5,810 nt of DNA from Bacillota bacterium (GTDB taxonomy: Bacteria > Bacillota > Clostridia > Christensenellales > Aristaeellaceae). The notes beneath the pieces are model-generated. The model made no database searches. It worked only from the letters and a program-made list of their open reading frames with translations, and was not told the DNA's origin. Below are positions 1 to 5,810 of this stretch, piece by piece. Position numbers and translations under genes: made by a program. The DNA is taken from NCBI GenBank assembly GCA_023398575.1, contig JAEWSC010000098.1, positions 1 through 5,810 of the forward strand, given 5' to 3'. Each line of letters starts with the position of its first letter. The first letter of the stretch is position 1.

Positions 1-1416
1 TGGATCAAGCTGGTGAACGCAACCGCCGTGGCGGTAGATCAACTGGGCATGCGACAGGGAGCTGTGGCGGTGTACCTGGATGCCTGGCATAAAGATTTGC
101 CGGAGTTCTTGCAGCTGCGCACCAACAACGGCGACGACCGCATGAAGGCTCATGATGTGTTTCCGGCCATCTGCTACCCTGACCTGTTCTGGCGTAAGGC
201 AAAAGAAAGCCTGGATCAAAGCTGGTACCTGATGTGCCCCCACCAAATCCTCAAAACAAAGGGATATGCTCTGGAGGATTTTTGGGGCGAAGAATGGGAA
301 AAGCGTTACCTTGACTGTGTGAAGGATGCAAGGATTTCCAAGCGGGAAATCTCCATCAAGGAGATGGTCCGCCTGATTTTGAAGTCGGCCATTGAAACGG
401 GTACACCCTTTGCTTTCAACCGGGATACGGTAAACCGGCTGAATCCAAATACGCACGCCGGCATTATCTATTGCTCCAATCTGTGCACGGAAATCGCTCA
501 AAACATGAGCGGTATAGAGCTTGTCAGCAGACAAGTGACGACCCAGGATGGAGAAAACGTGGTTGTCACTATTACAAAGCCAGGCGATTTTGTGGTGTGC
601 AACCTGGCCAGCTTATCTCTTGGCGCGCTGCCGGTTAAGGATGAAGCCACTATGCGGGAACTGGTGTCCACTGCCGTGCGGGCGCTGGACAACGTGATTG
701 ATTTGAATTATTATCCGGTAGAGTATGCCGAAGTCACCAACCGGCGCTACCGCAGCATCGGCCTTGGTGTGCACGGTTATCACCATATGCTGGCCAAGCA
801 TGGCATTACCTGGGAGAGCCAGGAGCATCTCGATTTTGTGGACAAGGTGTTTGAAAACATTAACTATGCCGCCATTAGTGCCAGCAACCACATAGCTAAG
901 GAAAAAGGTGCGTACTCTCTGTTTGAAGGCAGCGACTGGCAAACCGGCGCTTACTTTGACAAGCGTGGTTATGCAGGTGAAAAGTGGCGGACACTAAAGA
1001 ATGAGGTTGCTGCAAACGGCATGCGTAATGCCTATATCATGGCCATCGCGCCAACCAGTTCCACCAGCATTTTGGCTTCTACCACCGCAGGGGTTGATCC
1101 CATCATGCACCGCTTTTTTCTGGAGGAAAAGAAGGGTATCATATTACCGAGGGTTGCTCCCGAATTATCCATGGCGACCTATTGGTACTATAAAAGTGCC
1201 CACCAAATAGACCAAAGCTATTCTGTAAAGGCAGCTGGTATAAGGCAGCGGCACATTGACCAGGCGCAAAGCTTAAACCTGTATATCACCAACGATTTCA
1301 GTCTGCGGCAGGTGCTGGATTTGTATGTGTTGGCCTGGGAGTCTGGAGTTAAAACGGTTTATTATGTACGCAGCAAGGCCTTGGAAGTGGAAGAGTGCGA
1401 AAGCTGCGCTTCGTAA
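1..1416 (+). CDS. nrdA: Ribonucleoside-diphosphate reductase, class I large (alpha) subunit; 5' end cut by window edge
   Basis: Reduces ribonucleoside diphosphates to deoxyribonucleotides in the cytoplasm, with NrdB supplying the radical. The frame is open from base 1, so the GTG at 13 is internal; 471 residues remain and the N-terminal part, including the first active-site cysteine, lies outside. Seen directly: the catalytic N-L-C-T-E motif at 478-492 (thiyl-radical Cys at 484, matching E. coli N437/C439/E441); Cys at 598, matching E. coli C462, the partner of the missing cysteine; the large-subunit signature W-x2-L-x7-G-M-R-N-x3-M-A-x2-P at 985-1053, running into PTSSTSILASTTAGVDP; the Tyr-Tyr radical-transfer pair at 1360-1365 (E. 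coli Y730/Y731); and a C-terminal CESC thiol pair followed by Ala-Ser, which re-reduces the active site. The C-terminal region resembles, from memory, Bacteroidetes/Clostridia-type NrdA more than the E. coli enzyme. nrdB follows 28 bases later, clearly the same operon. Any ATP-cone regulatory domain would be upstream and cannot be judged. Confidence 0.97.
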   Translation, partial: WIKLVNATAVAVDQLGMRQGAVAVYLDAWHKDLPEFLQLRTNNGDDRMKAHDVFPAICYPDLFWRKAKESLDQSWYLMCPHQILKTKGYALEDFWGEEWEKRYLDCVKDARISKREISIKEMVRLILKSAIETGTPFAFNRDTVNRLNPNTHAGIIYCSNLCTEIAQNMSGIELVSRQVTTQDGENVVVTITKPGDFVVCNLASLSLGALPVKDEATMRELVSTAVRALDNVIDLNYYPVEYAEVTNRRYRSIGLGVHGYHHMLAKHGITWESQEHLDFVDKVFENINYAAISASNHIAKEKGAYSLFEGSDWQTGAYFDKRGYAGEKWRTLKNEVAANGMRNAYIMAIAPTSSTSILASTTAGVDPIMHRFFLEEKKGIILPRVAPELSMATYWYYKSAHQIDQSYSVKAAGIRQRHIDQAQSLNLYITNDFSLRQVLDLYVLAWESGVKTVYYVRSKALEVEECESCAS

Positions 1417-1444
1417 AATACATTGTTTGTAAGGAGAGAAACAC

Positions 1445-2488
1445 ATGGCCATTCTGTCAAAGAAACCCCTTTTTAACCCGGAAGGGGATACGCAGATTCA
1501 CTTGCGGCGTATGATTGGCGGCAATACCACCAACCTCAATGATTTTAACAACGTGAAATACGCTTGGGTCAGCGATTGGTACAGGCAGGCCATGAACAAC
1601 TTCTGGATTCCTGAAGAAATTAATCTAAGCCCTGACGTAAAGGATTATCCCAAGCTGGAAAAGGCGGAGCGAGTCGCCTACGACAAGATACTCAGCTTTT
1701 TAATTTTCTTGGATTCCATTCAGACGGCTAATCTGCCGGCCATTGGCGAATACATCACCGCCAACGAAGTGAACCTTTGCCTGACTATACAAAGCTTTCA
1801 GGAAAGCGTTCACAGCCAAAGCTACAGTTACATGCTCGATTCCATCTGCAGTCCGGAGGAGCGAAATGATATCCTGTATCAGTGGAAGACAGATGAACAC
1901 CTTTTGAAGCGAAACACCTTTATTGGCAACCTGTACAATGATTTTCAGACAGACAAGGATGAATTTACGCTACTGAAGGTGCTGGTGGCTAATTATATAT
2001 TGGAGGGCATATACTTCTACAGCGGCTTTATGTTTTTTTATAACCTGGGCCGTAACGGAAAAATGTCCGGATCTGTGCAGGAAATCCGCTATATCAATCG
2101 GGATGAAAACACCCACATATGGCTGTTCCGCAACATATTGCTGGAGCTGAAAAAGGAAAAGCCCGAACTGTTCACCTCCGAACGGACAGCCTATCTACGG
2201 GAAATGGTAGCAGAGGGTGTGCGGCAGGAAATTGCCTGGGGCGAATATGTGATTGGCGATTCCATACCGGGGCTAAATGGCGCTATGGTATCAGACTACA
2301 TCAAGTATTTAGGCAATCTCCGATGCTTGGGTCTGGGCTTTGAGCCGCTGTATGAGGGCTATGACCGGGAACCTAAATCCATGGCCTGGGTCAGCCAGTA
2401 TTCCAACGCAAATATGGTTAAAACAGATTTTTTTGAGGCAAAAAGCACGGCCTATGCCAAGAGCACGGCACTGTTGGACGATTTGTAA
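1445..2488 (+). CDS. nrdB: Ribonucleoside-diphosphate reductase, class I small (beta) subunit
   Basis: Ferritin-like protein of 347 residues that holds the dinuclear metal site and the stable radical passed to NrdA. All six expected metal ligands are present with family spacing: D90, E120, H123, E187, E221, H224 (E. coli D84, E115, H118, E204, E238, H241). Y127, four residues after H123, matches the E. coli radical tyrosine Y122, so this is a tyrosyl-radical enzyme and not the Phe-containing class Ic type. The signature Q-E-S-V-H-S-Q-S-Y is at 119-127. W54 in NNFWIPEEI matches E. coli W48. The tail ends S-T-A-L-L-D-D-L, typical of the NrdA-binding C-terminus; Y337 is the likely counterpart of E. 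coli Y356 (inference). The ATG at 1445 is preceded by AAGGAGA at 1431-1437, an ideal distance. Whether the native metals are iron or manganese cannot be read from the sequence. No nrdI or nrdH is seen next to it, which favours class Ia over Ib. Confidence 0.97.
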   Translation: MAILSKKPLFNPEGDTQIHLRRMIGGNTTNLNDFNNVKYAWVSDWYRQAMNNFWIPEEINLSPDVKDYPKLEKAERVAYDKILSFLIFLDSIQTANLPAIGEYITANEVNLCLTIQSFQESVHSQSYSYMLDSICSPEERNDILYQWKTDEHLLKRNTFIGNLYNDFQTDKDEFTLLKVLVANYILEGIYFYSGFMFFYNLGRNGKMSGSVQEIRYINRDENTHIWLFRNILLELKKEKPELFTSERTAYLREMVAEGVRQEIAWGEYVIGDSIPGLNGAMVSDYIKYLGNLRCLGLGFEPLYEGYDREPKSMAWVSQYSNANMVKTDFFEAKSTAYAKSTALLDDL

Positions 2489-2554
2489 GTCATTGCAGCT
2501 GAGAGTTTTTACAATACTATGCAGGCAGGGCGATGCCACAAACAAGAATTTCAG

Positions 2555-2583
2555 TTGCGGTTTGAGCCAAAATCCTGTATACT
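2555..2583 (+). promoter_or_regulatory. Predicted sigma-A-type promoter for the asp23-fakA-recG operon
   Basis: TTGCGG at 2555-2560 and TATACT at 2578-2583 are separated by exactly 17 bases. The -35 keeps the key TTG, and the -10 matches the consensus at five of six positions. Transcription would begin near 2590, giving a leader of about 120 bases to the asp23 ATG at 2711. This is the best promoter-like sequence in the 222-base gap between nrdB and asp23, and I see no clear terminator upstream of it, so read-through from nrdAB is possible. Prediction by eye only. Confidence 0.55.
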
Positions 2584-2590
2584 AGGATTT
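2570..2590. repeat. Perfect 7-base inverted repeat centred on the -10 box; possible operator
   Basis: AAATCCT at 2570-2576 is the exact reverse complement of AGGATTT at 2584-2590. The seven bases between them (GTATACT) contain the palindrome GTATAC and the -10 hexamer. The repeat spans the -10 box and the likely start of transcription, where a dimeric repressor would block polymerase. It does not match the NrdR box or a LexA box as I know them, and I cannot assign a regulator. The inverted repeat is certain; its role as an operator is inference. Confidence 0.5.
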
Positions 2591-2607
2591 GACCTTGCAG
2601 AAGGAAT

Positions 2608-2635
2608 GCTTTCTATGCGTTTTTTCGTAGAGAGC
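2608..2635 (+). other. Possible leader hairpin around an upstream start codon
   Basis: GCTTTCTA (2608-2615) can pair with TAGAGAGC (2628-2635) over eight pairs, one of them G-U. After a two-base bulge, CG/CG adds two more pairs, closing a loop of six T. It would lie near the 5' end of the transcript from the predicted promoter and would bury the ATG at 2615. The run of T is in the loop, not after the stem, so this is not an intrinsic terminator. Moderate stability at best; may be chance. Confidence 0.25.
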
Positions 2636-2679
2636 AAGACAAATTCAACCGCGGGTCCCTGCTGGTTGCAAGCGTACAT

Positions 2680-2693
2680 GCGGCTTGTGCCGC
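2680..2693 (+). other. Small perfect G-C hairpin just upstream of the asp23 ribosome site
   Basis: GCGGC (2680-2684) pairs perfectly with GCCGC (2689-2693) around a four-base TTGT loop, all five pairs being G-C. It ends two bases before the AAGGAGG ribosome site at 2696. No T run follows, so it is not a terminator. It could keep the ribosome site accessible or slow ribosomes arriving from an upstream start; both roles are inference. Confidence 0.35.
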
Positions 2694-2695
2694 TC

Positions 2696-2702
2696 AAGGA
2701 GG
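2696..2702 (+). promoter_or_regulatory. Strong ribosome binding site that decides the asp23 start
   Basis: AAGGAGG lies eight bases before the ATG at 2711. This supports that codon over the in-frame ATGs further upstream (2606, 2615, 2678). The ATG at 2615 has a weaker site, GAAGGA at 2600-2605. Confidence 0.8.
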
Positions 2703-2710
2703 CAAGGACG

Positions 2711-3061
2711 ATGGAATGCAAAATAAAGAATGACATCGGCACGATTTATATCACCGAAGATGTCATGCTCAAGGTGGTCGGCTATGCCGCGCTGGAATGC
2801 TATGGCATTGTTGCCATGTCCAGTAAGCGCGCCAAGGATGGCTTGGTGGAATGGCTGGGCCGTGAGAATCTGTCCAAAGGCGTGCAATTGCGCATGGTGG
2901 ACGATATGCTGGATGTGGATTTGTTTATCATCGTGGAATATGGCATTTCCGTGGCTGAAGTCTGCAAAACCATTGTGGAAACTGTGAAATACAAGCTGGA
3001 AAGCATGACTGGCGTAACGGTGCGCCGCGTGAATATTTCGGTGGAAGGCATCCGCATTTAA
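2711..3061 (+). CDS. Asp23/Gls24 (alkaline shock) family protein, YloU-like
   Basis: Predicted cytoplasmic protein of 116 residues with no signal peptide or membrane segment. It aligns from its first residues with Bacillus subtilis YloU as I recall it: G-T-I-Y-I-T-E-D-V at 10-18, the V-V-G-Y-A-A-L-E-C-Y-G-I-V block at 22-34, then K-D-G-L-V-E at 42-47, E-N-L-S-K-G-V at 52-58, and the C-terminal V-N-I-S-V-E-G-I-R pattern. The biochemical role of this subfamily is not established; members are linked to envelope stress in some Gram-positive bacteria. The frame is open well upstream, but I chose the ATG at 2711 because family similarity begins there and AAGGAGG sits just before it. Starting at 2615 would add 32 residues with no resemblance to the family. 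fakA follows 29 bases after the stop; this pairing is a standard Firmicutes arrangement and suggests a joint role near lipid or envelope metabolism (inference). Confidence 0.92.
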   Translation: MECKIKNDIGTIYITEDVMLKVVGYAALECYGIVAMSSKRAKDGLVEWLGRENLSKGVQLRMVDDMLDVDLFIIVEYGISVAEVCKTIVETVKYKLESMTGVTVRRVNISVEGIRI

Positions 3062-3076
3062 TCAAGCCACCCGACT

Positions 3077-3082
3077 GGAGGA
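3077..3082 (+). promoter_or_regulatory. Ribosome binding site that supports the TTG start of fakA
   Basis: GGAGGA lies eight bases before the TTG at 3091. There is no ATG in this frame until 3133, which would remove the conserved N-terminal I-D-G-x-x-F segment, so TTG is the likely start. Confidence 0.8.
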
Positions 3083-3090
3083 ACACACCT

Positions 3091-4740
3091 TTGATTCAGG
3101 CTAAGAATATTGACGGCCTTTTGTTCCGTGATATGGTAACGGCAGGGGCCGCATTGTTGGAAAAAAACCGGGAGGCTGTGGATGCGCTGAACGTATTTCC
3201 CGTACCAGATGGAGATACCGGCACAAATATGTCGCTGACGATGATGTCAGCCATCCGCGAGCTTAACGGCAAAGAATATCTATCGGCGGGGGAAGCGGCC
3301 GAGGTGTTTGCCAAAGGCGCTTTAAGAGGCGCTCGGGGCAACTCGGGCGTGATTACCTCCCAGCTTTACCGCGGCTTTGCCAAGGCGTTGGAAGGTGTGG
3401 AAAGAATCACACCTACCCTCTTTGCCCAGGCATTGAAAAGCGGCGCGGAGACAGCTTACAAGGCGGTAATGAAGCCAAAGGAAGGTACCATTTTGACCGT
3501 GGCCCGTGTGATTGCTGAGGATGCCATGCGTCAGGTACAACTGAATCCCGATGATTTTGACGGTCTCATGAACGTCATTCTGACCAGCGGTGACGCCATT
3601 TTGCGCCGTACCCCTGACATGCTGCCGGTACTTAAACAAGCAGGCGTGGTAGACGCTGGCGGCCGTGGCCTATTACTTCTCTATGCCGGCTATGCTGCAG
3701 CCCTTCGCGGGGAGCAGATAGATGCTACCACGATCGATTTTCATGCCGATGCTCATGAGGTGGCGTTTGAAGACGATCATGACTCTATTGATGAAATCAA
3801 GTTTGCATACTGTACTGAGTTTTTGGTTCAGAATCTGATGGATTCTGCCCAAGAAAGCGATATAGATACTTTCCGCCGCCGGCTCAACCGCATTGGCGAT
3901 TGCGTGCTGGTGGTTGGTGATCTAAGCCTCGTCAAGGTTCATGTACATACCAACGATCCGGGCAAAGCATTGCAATATGGTTTAGCCTTGGGCGAATTGG
4001 TGAACCTGAAGATTGAAAACATGGTGGAGCAGCGCCGGGAAATACAGCGCAAGAAGGAAGAAGAAAAAAGGCAGGAGCCGCCTAAGGATTACGGCATGGT
4101 AGCCGTATCGCTGGGTGATGGCTTCTCCCGCATTTTCCGCGACTTGACAGTGGATGCCATTGTAGATGGCGGGCAGACCATGAACCCCAGTATAGAAGAC
4201 GTACTGGCGGCGGTGAACAAGGTTAACGCCAAATGCGTATTCATCTTCCCCAATAATGGCAACGTAATTCTTGCAGCCCAGCAGGCAGCCGAGCTTTCTG
4301 AAAAGGAAGTACATGTAATCGCTACGAAGAATGTGGCGATGGGCATTGCGGCAGCGGTGGCGTTTCAACCGGAGCTTGATAGTGCGGAGAATGTCAAACG
4401 CATGGAAGAAGCTTCACAGCGTGTAAAAACGGGCACTATCACCTTTGCTGTGCGTGATACAGAGTATGAATCTCTGAGTATTAAAGAAGGTGACATCATC
4501 GGCCTTTGCAATGGTAAAATTCATTGCACTGGCTCAAGCGTGCACGACGTAGCGTTGGAACTGATGCAGGAATTGGTAACCGATGACGATGAACTAATTA
4601 CCGTCTATTATGGCAAGGATACCTCCAAAGAAGACGCCGAGGGTCTTACGGAGGAGCTTTCCGAATTGTATAGCAATTGCGATGTGGAAAATCATATGGG
4701 CGGTCAGCCTTTGTATTACTATTTGATATCGGTGGAGTAA
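3091..4740 (+). CDS. fakA: Fatty acid kinase catalytic subunit FakA (YloV/DhaL-DegV family)
   Basis: ATP-dependent kinase that phosphorylates fatty acids held by a FakB (DegV) partner, giving acyl phosphate for phospholipid synthesis; no fakB is in this window. The protein is 549 residues, the usual family length, from a TTG start. Residues about 1-200 form the DhaL-like kinase domain: N-V-F-P-V-P-D-G-D-T-G-T-N at 34-46 with Mg-ATP aspartates D40 and D42, G-A-R-G-N-S-G at 80-86, K-P-K-E-G-T-I-L-T-V at 128-137, and V-V-D-A-G-G-R-G-L at 186-194. The middle domain has C241, H284 and H286 (Y-C-T-E-F and V-H-V-H-T-N-D-P-G), matching the Cys-His-His zinc site reported for the Staphylococcus aureus protein. 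A charged Lys/Glu/Arg linker (about 313-333) leads to the C-terminal DegV-like domain, implicated in FakB binding, ending G-G-Q-P-L-Y-Y-Y-L-I-S-V-E. Older annotations call it a DAK2-domain or dihydroxyacetone kinase-like protein. The stop lies one base before recG, indicating one transcript. Confidence 0.95.
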   Translation: MIQAKNIDGLLFRDMVTAGAALLEKNREAVDALNVFPVPDGDTGTNMSLTMMSAIRELNGKEYLSAGEAAEVFAKGALRGARGNSGVITSQLYRGFAKALEGVERITPTLFAQALKSGAETAYKAVMKPKEGTILTVARVIAEDAMRQVQLNPDDFDGLMNVILTSGDAILRRTPDMLPVLKQAGVVDAGGRGLLLLYAGYAAALRGEQIDATTIDFHADAHEVAFEDDHDSIDEIKFAYCTEFLVQNLMDSAQESDIDTFRRRLNRIGDCVLVVGDLSLVKVHVHTNDPGKALQYGLALGELVNLKIENMVEQRREIQRKKEEEKRQEPPKDYGMVAVSLGDGFSRIFRDLTVDAIVDGGQTMNPSIEDVLAAVNKVNAKCVFIFPNNGNVILAAQQAAELSEKEVHVIATKNVAMGIAAAVAFQPELDSAENVKRMEEASQRVKTGTITFAVRDTEYESLSIKEGDIIGLCNGKIHCTGSSVHDVALELMQELVTDDDELITVYYGKDTSKEDAEGLTEELSELYSNCDVENHMGGQPLYYYLISVE

Positions 4741-4741
4741 C

Positions 4742-5810
4742 ATGGAACTCAAGGATTTACGCGGCGTTGGCAAAACGCGGCTGGAAACGCTTCGCGCAGC
4801 GGGAATACTCTCGCTGCGCGATCTTTTATACTTTTTGCCAACCGGCTATAAAGATACAACGATTGTTACACCTGTCAGCGAGCTAGTGCCCGGACAAGCC
4901 GCAGCTGTGCTAGGCTTTATCAAGGGCAAGCCTCGGCTCAACCGGTTTAAAGGGATGAATAGTGTTACCGCATCCCTTTGGGATGAGACGGGCCATATCG
5001 CCTGCGTCTGGTATAACCAACCCTGGATGGAAAAGAATTTAAAGGACGGACAGGATGTTTTTTTTTATGGCAGGGTGGAAGAACGCAAGGGAAAACGGCA
5101 GCTTATGAATCCATCCTTGGAGGAGGCTCCTGCCATCCTGCCCATATACAAGGCGCTGGAGGGGATTCCTGGTAAGGTTATGCGCAGTCTTGTTGAGCTT
5201 GCGCTATCACAAGTAGAGGATACATGCCCGGAAACATTGCCAAACAGTTTGCGCATGAGATATGGTCTTTGTGAAAAAAACTATGCCATTCGGCAAGCGC
5301 ATTTTCCTGATAGTATGGAAGCGCTGAAAACAGCCAGGCGCAGGCTTTCTTTTGAACAATTGCTTTTATATCAGGCTGCTTTGGGCATTCTTCGTGATCG
5401 AAAAGAACGGGGCATTATTATTCCTGCCTTATCTAATGAGGTGGAAGCCTTTTGGCGGACGCTGCCCTTTGCGCCCACAAATGCCCAGCGCCGTGTGTTG
5501 TCAGAAATCGTTGTAGATTTAAAAGCGCCTCACCCCATGGCAAGGCTGGTACAGGGCGATGTAGGCTCAGGAAAGACAGCGCTGGCCTTTGGCGCACTGT
5601 ATCTTGCGGTGTGCCATGGCTTTCAGGGTGCGCTGATGGCGCCGACAGAAATTCTGGCAAGGCAGCATTATACAAGTGCGCAACAGGTATTACAACCACT
5701 GGGCATTTCCTGCGGCCTTTTGCTTGGCGGCATGAAAGCGTCGGAAAGGCGGCAGGCGCTGGTTGCTATCCGGGATGGGATATGGCAGGTGGTGATTGGC
5801 ACCCATGCGC
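4742..5810 (+). CDS. recG: ATP-dependent DNA helicase RecG, N-terminal part; 3' end cut by window edge
   Basis: Superfamily 2 translocase that remodels stalled replication forks and branches Holliday junctions. 356 residues are visible, roughly half of a typical RecG. Seen: a helix-hairpin-helix-like start L-R-G-V-G-K-T-R-L-E-T-L (6-17); the D-L-L-Y-F-L-P-T-G-Y segment (27-36); an OB-fold wedge domain at about 50-130; the linker L-P-I-Y (133-136) and A-R-R-R-L-S-F-E-Q-L-L (198-208); then the helicase core with P-F-A-P-T-N-A-Q-R (242-250), Walker A G-D-V-G-S-G-K-T (272-279), motif Ia A-P-T-E-I-L-A-R-Q-H (300-309) and G-T-H-A (353-356). The DExx box lies past the edge. The ATG is fixed by an in-frame TGA at 4724 with no other start between. 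The ribosome site GGTGGAG (4731-4737) overlaps the end of fakA, so translation is probably coupled. The N-terminus is slightly shorter than in B. subtilis. Confidence 0.96.
   Translation, partial: MELKDLRGVGKTRLETLRAAGILSLRDLLYFLPTGYKDTTIVTPVSELVPGQAAAVLGFIKGKPRLNRFKGMNSVTASLWDETGHIACVWYNQPWMEKNLKDGQDVFFYGRVEERKGKRQLMNPSLEEAPAILPIYKALEGIPGKVMRSLVELALSQVEDTCPETLPNSLRMRYGLCEKNYAIRQAHFPDSMEALKTARRRLSFEQLLLYQAALGILRDRKERGIIIPALSNEVEAFWRTLPFAPTNAQRRVLSEIVVDLKAPHPMARLVQGDVGSGKTALAFGALYLAVCHGFQGALMAPTEILARQHYTSAQQVLQPLGISCGLLLGGMKASERRQALVAIRDGIWQVVIGTHA

Noticed and set aside
13..15. GTG as a start codon for the first gene
   Set aside because: The frame is open from base 1, no ribosome site can be seen, and the protein lacks the NrdA N-terminal region; the gene is simply cut by the window edge.
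498..942. Reverse-strand open frames opposite nrdA
   Set aside because: They overlap a well-supported conserved gene, have no recognisable protein motifs and look like shadows of the + strand codon pattern.
2493..2520. TACAAT (2510-2515) as a -10 box with TTGCAG (2493-2498) as -35
   Set aside because: The spacer is only 11 bases, too short for a sigma-A promoter; the 2555-2583 pair has the correct 17-base spacing.
2489..2540. Rho-independent terminator after nrdB (T run at 2506-2510; GGCA/TGCC pairing near 2524-2537)
   Set aside because: No stable stem precedes the T run, and the four-base stem further on has no T run after it.
2648..2664. T-box-like string (ACCGCGGGTCCCT) in the asp23 leader
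   Set aside because: No preceding T-box stem I structure, no terminator, and no amino-acid gene downstream; a short chance resemblance.
2309..3057. Reverse-strand open frames across nrdB end, the gap and asp23, considered as a divergent rpmB
   Set aside because: None of the translations resembles ribosomal protein L28 or any family I know, and they overlap one another and the conserved + strand genes.
3982..4368. Reverse-strand open frames inside fakA
   Set aside because: The hydrophobic Phe/Leu-rich stretch is the antisense of the Lys/Glu-rich linker of FakA; not a credible gene.
1..5810. A new defence, mobile or other undescribed system
   Set aside because: Every coding region belongs to a known housekeeping family; no repeats, integrase, toxin-antitoxin pair or orphan genes were seen.

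Overview
The window is an ordinary, gene-dense stretch of bacterial chromosome. All genes are on the + strand. The gene set and order point to a low-to-mid G+C Bacillota, most likely a clostridial lineage: an Asp23/Gls24 protein (YloU type), a FakA/YloV fatty acid kinase and RecG in that order is a familiar Firmicutes cluster. Strong AGGAGG-type ribosome sites and a TTG start codon agree with this. I cannot name the genus from the sequence.

Left part (1-2488): a class I ribonucleotide reductase operon. The left edge cuts nrdA (large, catalytic subunit), leaving its C-terminal 471 residues. nrdB (radical-bearing small subunit) is complete and follows after 28 bases with its own ribosome site. 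The catalytic, radical-transfer and metal-ligand residues expected in the visible parts are all present, so the enzyme looks functional. It makes deoxyribonucleotides for DNA synthesis and repair.

Middle (2489-2710): a 222-base gap, the only real intergenic region. I see no convincing terminator for nrdAB. It holds a good sigma-A-like promoter (TTGCGG, 17 bases, TATACT). A perfect 7-base inverted repeat is centred on the -10 box. The leader has two possible hairpins and two in-frame translation starts for the next gene.

Right part (2711-5810): a tightly packed second operon. It contains an Asp23-like protein of 116 residues, then fakA (TTG start, 549 residues), then recG, which starts one base after the fakA stop and runs off the right edge after 356 residues. 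FakA activates fatty acids as acyl phosphates with a separate FakB partner that is not encoded here. RecG is a DNA branch-migration helicase. Their linkage is conserved in Firmicutes, although no direct biochemical link between them is obvious.

I found no mobile element, CRISPR array, RNA gene or sign of an undescribed system. The most interesting sequence is the regulatory region between the two operons.
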